From: Bog-532 sp963824545
Lineage (GTDB): Bacteria; Actinomycetota; Actinomycetes; Streptosporangiales; Streptosporangiaceae
Direction: 5' to 3'
Assembly: GCA_963824545.1 (NCBI GenBank)
Contig: CAWGPP010000006.1
Coordinates: 665,146 to 729,145 of the forward strand
Length of the DNA stretch: 64,000 nt
The notes beneath the pieces are model-generated. The model did no database searches, was not told where the DNA came from, and worked only from the letters and a program-made list of their open reading frames with translations. Both the position numbers and the translations under genes were made by a program. Shown here in pieces: positions 24,445 to 33,188 of this stretch. Each line of letters begins with the position of its first letter. Within the stretch, counting starts at the first letter, position 1.

Positions 24445-24742
24445 TCGGTAGTGCCACCATCGCGCAGATCAAGAAGGCGTACCTGATTCGGCGGGCTCTG
24501 GCCATGCCGCAGCGGTGCGTGGACGCGCTCAGCACGCTACGGGACATACGGAGATGTACGCACACTCATCGCGCTGAGAGTGTGACTGCCTGGTGTGCAC
24601 CAGCCGTGCCGTATCCGTGTGACGCCAATTACCATCCATGCCGTGATCCCCATGGTTACCATGCAGAACCGGATCCGCGGAAAGCATCGGTCAGCCCCTC
24701 CGACGCAATGTGTCTCCCTTGAACGGAGGCAAAAGGCAGCGC

Positions 24743-25318
24743 CTAGATACACCCGTGGCAGGCGCGGCACCGTGCCATGAACGCGCTCCGCCAAGTAGCA
24801 CGCGGTGACGCCGCCGAACTAACGGGCCAGGCGCACGCAGGCCGACCGCACCTGGAGTCCTCCGACGCCCACCGCTGGACCTGCTCCAGCACCCGCCGGC
24901 CGAGCGGCGCTACCGCCGCAGCCACCGGCTCGCTCAGCGGCGCGCCGAACATCAGCGGGCCTGCGACCTCGACGGCAAGCACTCGCGTCCGGTCAGGGAA
25001 GCCCATGCCGAGCCGCCGGGCGACCGCGGCAAGCTCGGGTATGCCGGCCTGGTGCAGGCTGGGTGCTATCGCCTGGCCCAAATCGGCGAGCCTGACCTCG
25101 ACGATCGTGCCCGCCGGGCTGCGGCCCGTGCGGATCGAGTCGGCGATCACCGCGCGGTCGTACCCGGCGAAGACCTCGAGCAGGGCGAGGCCCGAGGCGG
25201 CGCTCTCCACGACATCGGCGCCCCCGGCCAGCTTCCCGCGCAGCGCCCGCACCGCGAGCACGCCGACGGCGTCATCGCCGGCGTACTCGTTGCCCAGGCC
25301 GAGGACGAGCGTTCGCAC
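24743..25318 (-). CDS. Hydrogenase maturation protease (HyaD/HupD/FrcD type)
   Basis: This nickel-dependent endopeptidase removes the C-terminal tail of the [NiFe]-hydrogenase large subunit after metal insertion. The signature VLGLGNEYAGDDAVGVLAVRAL contains the nickel-ligand glutamate, DRAVIADSIRTG the second acidic ligand, and APSLHQAGIPEL the histidine. GTG at 25318 lies 2 bp after the stop of mvhA, so it is the last gene of the operon. About 40 residues at the C terminus are Cys/Arg-rich and outside the family fold. The large subunit just upstream ends with a removable 26-residue tail, matching the need for this protease. No hyp genes are in the window, so cofactor assembly must be encoded elsewhere. 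Confidence 0.88.
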   Translation of the reverse strand: MRTLVLGLGNEYAGDDAVGVLAVRALRGKLAGGADVVESAASGLALLEVFAGYDRAVIADSIRTGRSPAGTIVEVRLADLGQAIAPSLHQAGIPELAAVARRLGMGFPDRTRVLAVEVAGPLMFGAPLSEPVAAAVAPLGRRVLEQVQRWASEDSRCGRPACAWPVSSAASPRATWRSAFMARCRACHGCI

Positions 25319-25320
25319 GG

Positions 25321-26784
25321 TCAGTCCCGCCGGATCTCCTGCAGGAGCGCACCGCCCGCGTCCCGCAGCTCGACGATCAGCGGCATGTGGCCGGGCAGGC
25401 TGTGCGTCGAGCAGCCCATGCACGGGTCGTAGGCGCGGAACGCCATCTCGACCTGGTTCAGCAGCCCCTGGTCGACCTCGCCGTTCCTGATCAGCGCGTG
25501 CGCCGCCTTGTCGACGGACAGCGCGATCCTCGCGGCGTTGTTCTGCGTGGCGACGATCATGTTCGCGGCCGTGATGAGCCCACGCTCGTCCGTCCGGTAG
25601 TGGTGGAAGAGGGTCCCCCGTGGGGCTTCCACAACTCCGACACCCTCGCGCGGCACGGCAGCCGGCAGCTCGCGCACCCGCGGGTCGGTGATCTCCGGGT
25701 CGTCGGCAAGTTCGGCCATCCGCTCCGCCGCGTACATCAGCTCGATGATCCTGGCCCAGTGGTTGGCGAGCGTGTGGTGGACCGGCCCGGGGCCCAGGGT
25801 GGCCATGAACTCCTCATAGGCTTCCTGCGCGCGGGGCGTGGCCATGCCGTCAGCGACGTTCAGCCGGGCCAGCGGCGCGACGCTGTAGACGCCGCTGTCG
25901 GCCCCGTCGGCGAACCCCTTCCAGCCGATGTCCTTCAGGAAGCAGAACTTCATGTACGTCCACGGCTCGACGTGCTCGGCGACATGGCTGAGGTAGTCCT
26001 TCCCGTCGAACGTGAGCAGCTCCTTGCCGGTCGGGCCGACGACCCTGAGCCTGCCGTCGTAGAAGGTGACCTTGTTCGCGTCGTCGACGAGGCCCAGGTA
26101 GTAGGTGCGCTGGGTGTAGGCCTCGGAGGTGACCATCTCGACGTAGCCGGGGTTGCCGAGCACGGCCGTGCGGAACGCGCCCAGCGCGAACTGGCTGAAC
26201 TCGATGGCGCGGGCCGCCGCCGCGGCCGCTTCCCGCTGGGCCTCGCCGCTCAGCGGGCGCGCCACGCCGCCGGGGAGCCCGAAGACGGGATGGATCGCCT
26301 TGCCCGCCACCGCGGCCACCAGGTCACGGAGCTGCTTGCGGACGCCGATCACCTCCTTGCCCACCTCGAGCCCCACCGCGTCGACGACGCCGAGGATGTT
26401 CCGCGTCTGCGGTGGCGCGGCCGGGCCGACGATGAAGTCGGGGCCGCCGAGGAAGAAGAAGTGCAGCGCGTGGTCTTCGACCATGAAGGCGCTGTAGAGC
26501 AGCTCGCGGATCTTTCGCGCGGCGGGCGGCGGGTCCACCTGGTAGAGGCCGTCGAGGGCCTTCGTGGCGGCCATGTGGTGGGCCATCGGGCAGACGCCGC
26601 AGATGCGCGAGGTGATCTGCGGCATGTCCTCGGCGCGCCGGCCCTGGGCGAACTTCTCGAAGCCGCGCAGCTCCGGGATCTGGAGGTAGGCCCGGTCGAC
26701 ATCGCCGTCGGCGTCGAGGAAGATGTGTATCCGCCCGTGGCCCTCCAGCCGTGTGATGGGGTCGATGAGGATCTCGCGGCTCAT
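25321..26784 (-). CDS. mvhA: [NiFe]-hydrogenase large subunit, Mvh/group 3c-like
   Basis: A 487-residue catalytic subunit that splits or forms H2 at a NiFe(CN)2CO centre. The L1 motif is RICGVC at residues 60-65 and the L2 motif DPCMGCSTH at 453-461; together they give the four cysteine ligands. The N terminus REILIDPITRLEGHGRIHIFLD is typical. After the L2 histidine a 26-residue tail remains, the part removed by the protease encoded next. D-P-C-x-x-C-x-x-H is the form seen in group 3 enzymes such as MvhA and FrhA. ATG at 26784 overlaps the mvhG stop as ATGA. There is no signal or membrane segment, so the enzyme is cytoplasmic, and the hdr genes upstream show its electron acceptor complex. 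Confidence 0.95.
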   Translation of the reverse strand: MSREILIDPITRLEGHGRIHIFLDADGDVDRAYLQIPELRGFEKFAQGRRAEDMPQITSRICGVCPMAHHMAATKALDGLYQVDPPPAARKIRELLYSAFMVEDHALHFFFLGGPDFIVGPAAPPQTRNILGVVDAVGLEVGKEVIGVRKQLRDLVAAVAGKAIHPVFGLPGGVARPLSGEAQREAAAAAARAIEFSQFALGAFRTAVLGNPGYVEMVTSEAYTQRTYYLGLVDDANKVTFYDGRLRVVGPTGKELLTFDGKDYLSHVAEHVEPWTYMKFCFLKDIGWKGFADGADSGVYSVAPLARLNVADGMATPRAQEAYEEFMATLGPGPVHHTLANHWARIIELMYAAERMAELADDPEITDPRVRELPAAVPREGVGVVEAPRGTLFHHYRTDERGLITAANMIVATQNNAARIALSVDKAAHALIRNGEVDQGLLNQVEMAFRAYDPCMGCSTHSLPGHMPLIVELRDAGGALLQEIRRD

Positions 26785-27779
26785 GGCGCCACCTCTTCGG
26801 TGTGCTCTCTCGCGGCCGGCCGCACGCGGCGGTGCAGCAGCGAAGCGGGCAGGCTGTAGCGGTAGAAGGTGCCGACCGGGTCGGCGATCTCGGCGACGCG
26901 AGCGGCGGTCTCGTCCTCGCCGTCCGCGTCGAGGAGCGATGCGATGGCGGACAGCGCCTTCGCCCCGTAGTCGATGACACCGCTCGTGGGCCCCATGCAG
27001 CCGGTGCACGGCATGTTCCCGCCGGGGCAGGCAGCGGCGCAGCCCGCGCGGGTAGCGGGGCCGAGGCAGATCAGGCCTTGCGCGAGCAGGCAGAGCTCCG
27101 GATCGATGACCATCTGGTGCGGCCGCCGGAACGCCTGCACCAGGAGCTTGTCCGGCTTCGTCGCGGCACGCGGGCACTCGGAGCAGAGCGCCACGTCGGG
27201 CGCGAGCACGGCTCCCTTCCCGGGCAGCTTCCCCTCGACGAGCGCCGTGACGGCCGAGGCGATCAGGCCCACCGGCGGCGGGCAGCCGGGAAGATAGTAG
27301 TCGACGTCGATGACCTGGTCGAGCGTGAGCACGGAGGCGCTGAACGCGGGCAACGTCAGCTCTCCCTCGGCGACGCGGCTTTCCTGCGCGGGCAGCGTCC
27401 CGTCGTCGTTCTGGACGCTCGGCGCCTCGTGGTAGACGACGTCGAGGATGTCCCGGCTCTCGTAAAGGTTGGCGAGGCCGGGGACGCCGCCGAACATCGC
27501 GCAGCTGCCGAAGGCGACCACCGCGGCGGACTTGCGCCGCAGCAGCCGGGCCATCTCCTCCTGCTCCGATGTGCGGACGGCGCCGTTGATGAACGCCGCC
27601 GCCAGCGCGCCGTCGTCCAGCGCCTCGACGTCCGCGCGCTTGAAGTCGAGCGCGACCGGCCAGAAGGCGACCTCCACGAGCTCGACGATGGTCAGCAGGT
27701 CCTCGCCGAGGTCGACGACGGCCTCCTCGCAGCCGCCGCAGGAGGCGCACCAGTAGAAAGCGATCTTCGGCTTCGTCAT
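26781..27779 (-). CDS. mvhG: [NiFe]-hydrogenase small subunit, Mvh-like
   Basis: A 332-residue electron-transfer subunit. The proximal cluster begins at IAFYWCASCGGCEEAVVDL (C-x2-C-x2-C) and continues with VVAFGSCAMFGGVPGLANL and YYLPGCPPP. The C-terminal half has a cysteine-rich ferredoxin-like region: ALCSECPR, then LCLLAQGLICLGPATRAGCAAACPGGNMPCTGCMGP. This matches F420-nonreducing hydrogenase small subunits, which lack the Tat signal of membrane hydrogenases. ATG at 27779 follows GGGGAGG at ideal spacing, so an independent start is likely. The frame is nevertheless open through the whole of mvhD upstream, with no stop between them. Confidence 0.95.
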   Translation of the reverse strand: MTKPKIAFYWCASCGGCEEAVVDLGEDLLTIVELVEVAFWPVALDFKRADVEALDDGALAAAFINGAVRTSEQEEMARLLRRKSAAVVAFGSCAMFGGVPGLANLYESRDILDVVYHEAPSVQNDDGTLPAQESRVAEGELTLPAFSASVLTLDQVIDVDYYLPGCPPPVGLIASAVTALVEGKLPGKGAVLAPDVALCSECPRAATKPDKLLVQAFRRPHQMVIDPELCLLAQGLICLGPATRAGCAAACPGGNMPCTGCMGPTSGVIDYGAKALSAIASLLDADGEDETAARVAEIADPVGTFYRYSLPASLLHRRVRPAAREHTEEVAP

Positions 27780-28232
27780 CGTGCCTCCCCGGCCGACTCG
27801 GTGGCCTGGAGCTGGGGGCAGCTCCAGGCGCAACGGCCCAAGCCTCCGCAGCTGTTCGGTCATCTCGTTGCAGACCCGCTGCACCTTCTCGCCCTCGGAC
27901 GCCGAGATCCACTCCAGGCGCAGCCGCTGGTCCTCGACGCCCAGGTCGCGGAGCACGGCCCGCAGCAGCTCGATCCGGCGGCGGGTCTTGTAGTTGCCCT
28001 CCTGGTAGTGGCAGTCACCCGGGTGGCAGCCGCCGATCAGCACCCCGTCCGCGCCGTGCCGGAACGCGGCGAGCACGAACTGCGGATCGAGCCTGCCCGA
28101 GCACATCAGCCGTATCACTCGCACGTTCGGCGCGTACGCCAGCCGGGAGATGCCGGTCAGGTCGGCTGCCGTGTACGTGCACCAGGTGCAGAAGAAGGCG
28201 GCGATCTTGGGCTGGAAGGGATTCTCAGACAC
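27780..28232 (-). CDS. mvhD: MvhD-like electron-transfer subunit (no stop before mvhG)
   Basis: This 151-codon segment encodes the small [2Fe-2S] delta subunit that carries electrons between MvhAG and HdrA. It opens PKIAAFFCTWCTYTAADLTGISRLAYAPNVRVIRLMCSGRLDPQFVLAAFRHGADGVLIGGCHPGDCHY; the cysteines in FCTWC, MCSG and GGCHPGDC are the family ligands. GTG at 28232 overlaps the hdrA-frame stop (GTGTCTGA). Family members end at about 140-150 residues, yet here no stop occurs and the codons run LPPAPGHRVGRGGT straight into the ATG of mvhG. The product may be an MvhD-MvhG fusion of 483 residues, or two products if the internal start dominates. A lost stop through a sequence error cannot be excluded. 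Confidence 0.9.
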
Positions 28233-31200
28233 TCTTGAGCACCCCCTCGAGCTCGGCAAGGACCTGCTCGTCGGTGAACAGGTGCTGCTGCAGCGCGCCC
28301 GACGGGCAGGCGGCGACGCATACGCCGCACCCCTTGCAGAGCACCTCGTTGGCCACCGCGACGTTCCCCTCGGCGTCGAAGGACAGCGCCCCGAACGGGC
28401 ACAGGCCGAGGCAGGTGCGGCAGCCGGAGCACTTCGCCGCATCGACGAAGGCCGTGCTCGGCTCGAGTTCCATGGAGCCGCGGTCGATCATCACCAGGGC
28501 CTCCGCCGCGGCCGCGCCGGCCTGGGCCACGGTGTCCGGGATGTCCTTGGGCCCCTGGCAGGCGCCGGCGAGAAGACGCCGTCGGTGAACGTGGACACGG
28601 GGGCGAGCTTCGGGTGCCGTTCGGTGAAGAAGCCCTCCGAGCCGCAGCTGATGTTCAGCAGCCTGCCGACATGCTCGGCGTCGGCCTGCGGCTCCAGGGC
28701 CACCGCGAGCACGACCATGTCTACCGGGATCTGCCGCACGCGGCCGGCCAGCGTATCCTCCGCGCGCAGGACGAGTTTCCCCTCGCCCGCGGGCGAGTCC
28801 GCCTCGTCGCTCACCTCGACGACGCGGCCGCGGATGAGGTGCACCCCTTCCTTCATGACCTTCCCGTAGAACTCCTCGTAGCCTTTGCCCGGAGTCCGCA
28901 TGTCGATGTAGAAGTTGTACACCTCCGCCCCGGTGTGCTCTTTGATCAAGTGGGCCAGCTTCAGCGAGTACATGCAGCACACGCTGGAGCAATAGGGGTT
29001 GTACCTGGCGTCGCGCGAGCCGACGCAGTGGATGATGCCAACCGTCCGCGGGCGCTCTCCGGTGCGCAGCACGATCTCGCCCTGGGTCGGGCCGGAGGCG
29101 TTGAGGAGGCGTTCCACCTCGGGGGCCGTGTACACGTTCGGGTACCTGCCGTAGCCGTACTCGGGGATCCGCCTGGCATCGAAGGGCTTGTAGCCGGTGG
29201 CCGCGATGATCGCCCCGACGTCGAGCTCGACCTCCGTGTCACGCATCGTCAGGTCGATCGCGCCGGCCTCGCAGACCGCGATGCACTGCCCGCATTCGGA
29301 GCAGACGCCGCAGTCGAGGCACCGCTCGGCGCCGTACCGCGCCTCCGCCTCGGTCAGCGGCGGCTCCAGCTCCGCGAAATCGGCCGGCGCGGCGGCAAAG
29401 CGGGTGGCCGGCGCCCGCGGGTCCAGGTGGCCGCGCGCCGGATGCTGCTTCGCCAGCACGTCGGCCTGGTCGACGACCGGCAGCGTCGCGTCGAAGCTCG
29501 CTGGATCCAGCTGTTCACCTTGCAGCCAGCGGTCGATCATGAAGGCGGCCCGCTGCCCGCGCCCGACCGCGTGTGCGATGTCGAGCGCACCCGACACGAC
29601 GTCGCCGGCGGCGAAGACGTACGGCACATCGGTCTGCAGCGTTCCCGGGTCGGCCTGGATCGTCCCGTTCGCGGCCGTCAGCAGCCGGGGGGCGAGGGTC
29701 GCCGCCTCCGGCCTCAGCCCGATCGCGGCCACCACCACCTCGCAGGCGATCACGAACTCGCTGCCGGGCACCGGCTCCGGGCGCCGGCGGCCGGAGCCGT
29801 CAGGCGCGCCGAGCTCGGTCCGGACGCAGCGCAGCCCGCTCACCCGCCCGTGCTCGTCGCCCACGACCTCGATCGGCGCGACCTGGAAACTGAACCTGGT
29901 CCCTTCCTGCTCGGCGGCGTCCACTTCCTCCGGGTAGGCCGGCATCTCGCCGCGGCCCCGCCGGTACGCCACGATCACTTCTGGCGCGCCGAGCCGCCAG
30001 GCGGTCCGCGCGGCGTCCGTCACCATGATCTCCTCGGGCTCGCTCAGCTCCTCCGGCTCGCTCCGCTCCTCCAGCGCGCCGAGCCGACGGGCGGTCCGCG
30101 CGGCATCCATCGCCACGTTTCCGCCGCCCACGATGACGGCCCGCTTCCCCTGCAGGCCGGCCGCCTCACCGCGTTTAGCCGCCTCGAGGAAATCCAGGCC
30201 GGAGACGACGCCGTCCAGGTCCTCGCCCGGCACGCCGAGGCTGGTGGAGACCGGCGCGCCCGTTGCCACCAGGATCGCGTCGTACCCTTCACGCCGCAGT
30301 TCCTCGAGGTTCCCGACACGCGTGCTGGTGGCGATCTCCACACCCAGCGAGGTCACGTTCTCGATGTCCCGCTCGACTACCGACACGGGCAGCCGGTAGC
30401 CGGGGATGGCCAGCCTGAGCATGCCGCCAGGCTGGGGCGCAGCCTCGAAGATCTTGACGCGGTAGCCCTGGCGCGCGAGGTGCCAGGCGGCGGTCAGGCC
30501 GCCCGGCCCCGAGCCGACCACCGCGACCTGCTTGCCGTTCGGGGGAGCCGCCTCGATCGCGGCGGGCGCTCCCCGCTCGTAGTGGGCGTCCGCGATGAAG
30601 CGCTTCAGCCGGCGGATCGGCAGCGGGCCCTCCAGGCTCGCCCTGGTGCACTCCGTCTCGCACTGCGCGTAGCAGGCCCGGCCCAGGCTGCCGACCAGGG
30701 GGGTCGCGTCGAGCACGAGGTTGAACGCCTTCTCGTACTCACCCTTCCTGACGAGTGACACGTAGCCGTGCGCCTTGACGCCGGCCGGGCAGCGATCCGT
30801 GCACCGCGAGGTGCCCGCGCGGTCGATGACCGGGCAGGCCGGCACGGCCTGCGGGAACGCCTTGTAGGCGACAGGGCGGGTGCCGAGGCCGTAGTCGAAC
30901 TCCGACAGGATCCCGTCCCAGGTGCAGTTCTCGACGCACAGATTGCAGCCAGTGCAGGCGTCCTCGTTGATGTAGCGGGCCTTTCTGCGCACCTTGACCT
31001 TGAAGCTGCCCACATACCCGGAGACCTCCTCCACCTCGCTGAAGGAGAGCAGGTCGATGTTCGGGTGCTGGCCGACTTGCACCATCTTGGGAGTGAGGAT
31101 GCAGGCCGCGCAGTCGAGCGTCGGGAAGGTCTTGTCGAACTTGGCCATCTGGCCGCCGATGCACGGCTCGCGCTCCACCAGGTAGACGTGCTTGCCGGCG

Positions 31201-31721
31201 TCGGCGAGGGTGAGCGCCGCATGGATCCCCCCGATCCCGCCGCCGACGACGAGCACATCCGGGTGGACCGGCGCGCGGCGCCGGTCGAGCTGCTCGTGCG
31301 CGGCGACGCGCCGCACCGCGCCAGCGACGAGCGCATTCGCCTTCTCCGTCGCGTCCCCGCTATCGGCGGTTACCCAGCTCACGTGCTCGCGGATGCTCGC
31401 CATCTGGGAGTAGAAGGGACTGATCCCGCCGGCCTCCGTGGCCCGCCGGAACGTCGCCCCGTGCATGAGCGGCGAGCATGAGGCGACGACGACCCGGTTC
31501 ACCAGGCCGTCGCGGATGTCCTGCTGGATCAGCTCCTGGCCCGGGTCCGAGCACATGAACTTGTAGTCGCGCGCGACCGCCACGCCCGGCAGGGAGGCGG
31601 CGAACGCGGCGACGCGCTCGACATCGACCTTGGCGGCGATGTTATGGCCGCAGTGACACACGTACACGCCGACCTTCGCGGGCAGCGCCGCCTGCGATCG
31701 AGGTCCATTAGGCCCGGACAT
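28225..31721 (-). CDS. hdrA: HdrA-like flavin subunit with inserted GltD-type module (one frameshift)
   Basis: HdrA is the FAD subunit where electron bifurcation occurs. From ATG 31721 (after GGGAGG) the order is: HdrA opening YVCHCGHNIA (residue 20), FAD motif VLVVGGGIGGIHAAL (150), ECSP-like TLDCAACILTPKMVQVGQHPNI, a ferredoxin site INEDACTGCNLCVENC (255), then a GltD-like block (290-740) with VVGSGPGGLTAAWHLARQG, VIVGGGNVAMDAARTARRLG and VFAAGDVVSGALDIAHAVGRGQ. The HdrA part resumes with CLDCGVCSECGQCIAVC and IIHCVGSRDARYNPYCSSVCCMYSLKLAHLI. Near residue 1050 (base 28571) the frame shifts: one base seems missing in GTCTTC-TCGCC. The other frame continues GACQGPKDIPDTVAQAGAAA, then two [4Fe-4S] sites CSGCRTCLGLC and CKGCGVCVAAC. 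About 1165 residues if repaired. Confidence 0.9.
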
Positions 31722-32628
31722 GGGCACCTCCCTGCGTCCCCGCGAGCTCCGGCAGCCGCCAGCGCAGCATCCGCTGGAGGCCGAGCGCCCGCTCGTCGAG
31801 CCCGAGCGCGGTCCCCAGCAATTGCGTGAAGAATCCGACCGTGATGTTGATGGGCTCGCCGAACTTGCGGGTCATCTGGTCCTGGAACGCCTCCAGGTTG
31901 AACTGGCACAGCGGGCAGACCGTGGCGATCGCGTCTGCGCCGCGCCGCTTCGCGTCCTCCAGCAGCCGGTGGCTGAGCCGCAGTGTCGCTTCGGGGAGCG
32001 CGCCGATGATCGGCCCGCCGCAGTAACAGGAGCCGCCGCAGCAGCGCGTCCGCATCGGCCAGTCGATGGGCTCGGCGCCGGCCGCCTCCAGCAGTCGCTC
32101 CATCGACGTCGGCGAACGCCGGTCGTCGAATGTCGCGTACGGTCGCACGAGCAGGCAGCCGTAGTAGCAGGCGACCCGCAGTCCCGCCAGCGGCCGGATG
32201 GCGGCTTCGGCGATCCGGTCAAGCCCGACGTCGTTCACCAGCACGTCCAGCGGGTGCCGGACCCGGGCGCGGCCCTCATACCGCAGCCCGGCGGCGTCCA
32301 GCGCCCCGCCAACACGAGCGGCCACCGCCCCGCCGTCGGCGAACGCGCGCTCGGTCTTGAGCAGCGCGCGGTAGCAGCCTGCGCACGGAGCAATGACGTC
32401 GACCGGCTCCGGGCCGGGCCGGGCACCCTCGGCCAGCGCGAGATTGCGGGCCGACAGGGCCACCGCCTTGGCCGCGTCGACGGCGGGGTACCCCGAGGCG
32501 CCGCAGCAGTTCCAGTCCTCGAGCTCATCCAGGCCGGTGCCGAGCACACCGAACACGGCACGCAGCGACTCCTCGTAGGACCGGCCGGTGCCCTTCGCCG
32601 AGCATCCGGGGTAGTAGGTGTAGCTCAT
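31708..32628 (-). CDS. hdrB: HdrB-like heterodisulfide-reductase subunit
   Basis: A 306-residue CCG-domain protein. In methanogens HdrB holds the noncubane [4Fe-4S] clusters that reduce CoM-S-S-CoB. The first CCG site includes YYPGCSAKGTGRSYEESLRAVF, then ELEDWNCCGASGYPAVDA and APCAGCYRALLKTE. The second shows RVACYYGCLLVRP, the modified MRTRCCGGSCYCGGP and ATVCPLCQFNLEAFQDQM. All expected cysteine groups are present. ATG at 32628 overlaps the hdrC stop (ATGA). Actinomycetes are not known to make CoM and CoB, so the acceptor is probably a different disulfide or carrier. That point is inference. Confidence 0.93.
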   Translation of the reverse strand: MSYTYYPGCSAKGTGRSYEESLRAVFGVLGTGLDELEDWNCCGASGYPAVDAAKAVALSARNLALAEGARPGPEPVDVIAPCAGCYRALLKTERAFADGGAVAARVGGALDAAGLRYEGRARVRHPLDVLVNDVGLDRIAEAAIRPLAGLRVACYYGCLLVRPYATFDDRRSPTSMERLLEAAGAEPIDWPMRTRCCGGSCYCGGPIIGALPEATLRLSHRLLEDAKRRGADAIATVCPLCQFNLEAFQDQMTRKFGEPINITVGFFTQLLGTALGLDERALGLQRMLRWRLPELAGTQGGAHVRA

Positions 32629-33188
32629 GCGTCCTCCCCGCTGGTCACGTCGAGGGCATCGAAGACCCTCTGGAGCTGTGCAGGTTTGCGTATCGAATCA
32701 GGCCACAGCGGCAGCCTGCCCCGCCGCATCAGGCGCAGCGCCACCGGCGCGTACCGCAGCAGCTGGAAGGGGCGCGTCCGCAGGTACAGGGCCAGCGAGA
32801 TCCACGCCTCGCTGCTCCGTCCCCGCCGGTCAACGAGGCGGACGAACTGGCGCGCCAGGACGGGCGTGATGAACCGCCGCGGATAGACGCCGGCGCGCAT
32901 AGACGCCCGCTTCAGTGCGTAGATCGACTCGGTAACCGGGATTTGCTTCGGGCATTCCACCGTGCACGCGTAGCAGCCTGTGCAGACCCAGATGGCGCGG
33001 CTACGCAGAACATCGTCGTAGCTTCCGGCCATCAGCATCGCGTTGAGGACCCGCGGAGAATGGTCCATGTATTCGATCATCGGGCAGACGACGCTGCACG
33101 TGCCGCACTGAATGCAGAATTGCGGCAGCACCCCGTCGGCTGCACCCGGTGCCTGGCCTGGTGTAAAGTCTAGCGATGACGAGCCCAC
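32625..33188 (-). CDS. hdrC: HdrC-like iron-sulfur subunit
   Basis: A 187-residue protein with two [4Fe-4S] sites: FCIQCGTCSVVCPMIEYMDHSPR and WVCTGCYACTVECPKQIPVTESIYALKRAS. The remainder is helical (FITPVLARQFVRLVDRRGRS, ARYAPVALRLMRRGRLPLWP). HdrC passes electrons from HdrA to HdrB. GTG at 33188 follows GGGAGG at good spacing, so it is preferred to the TTG at 33266 that extends the frame. This is the promoter-proximal gene of the seven-gene operon. Confidence 0.92.
   Translation of the reverse strand: MGSSSLDFTPGQAPGAADGVLPQFCIQCGTCSVVCPMIEYMDHSPRVLNAMLMAGSYDDVLRSRAIWVCTGCYACTVECPKQIPVTESIYALKRASMRAGVYPRRFITPVLARQFVRLVDRRGRSSEAWISLALYLRTRPFQLLRYAPVALRLMRRGRLPLWPDSIRKPAQLQRVFDALDVTSGEDA

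Noticed and set aside
23475..24722. Alternative plus frame over the YihY-like gene
   Set aside because: It is out of frame with the six clear membrane helices and is Arg/Gly-rich throughout.
25387..26859. Long plus-strand open frame opposite mvhA
   Set aside because: It is the antisense reading of a high-GC gene with exact [NiFe]-hydrogenase motifs on the minus strand; its translation has no domain and is Asp/Arg/Val low-complexity.
25321..27912. Single 863-codon open frame spanning mvhG and mvhA
   Set aside because: Only the part after 26784 is real (mvhA). The upstream portion is an out-of-frame Arg-rich reading of mvhG.
28614..30758. 714-codon plus-strand open frame opposite hdrA
   Set aside because: It is an antisense shadow caused by GC-biased third positions; no ribosome site or motif.
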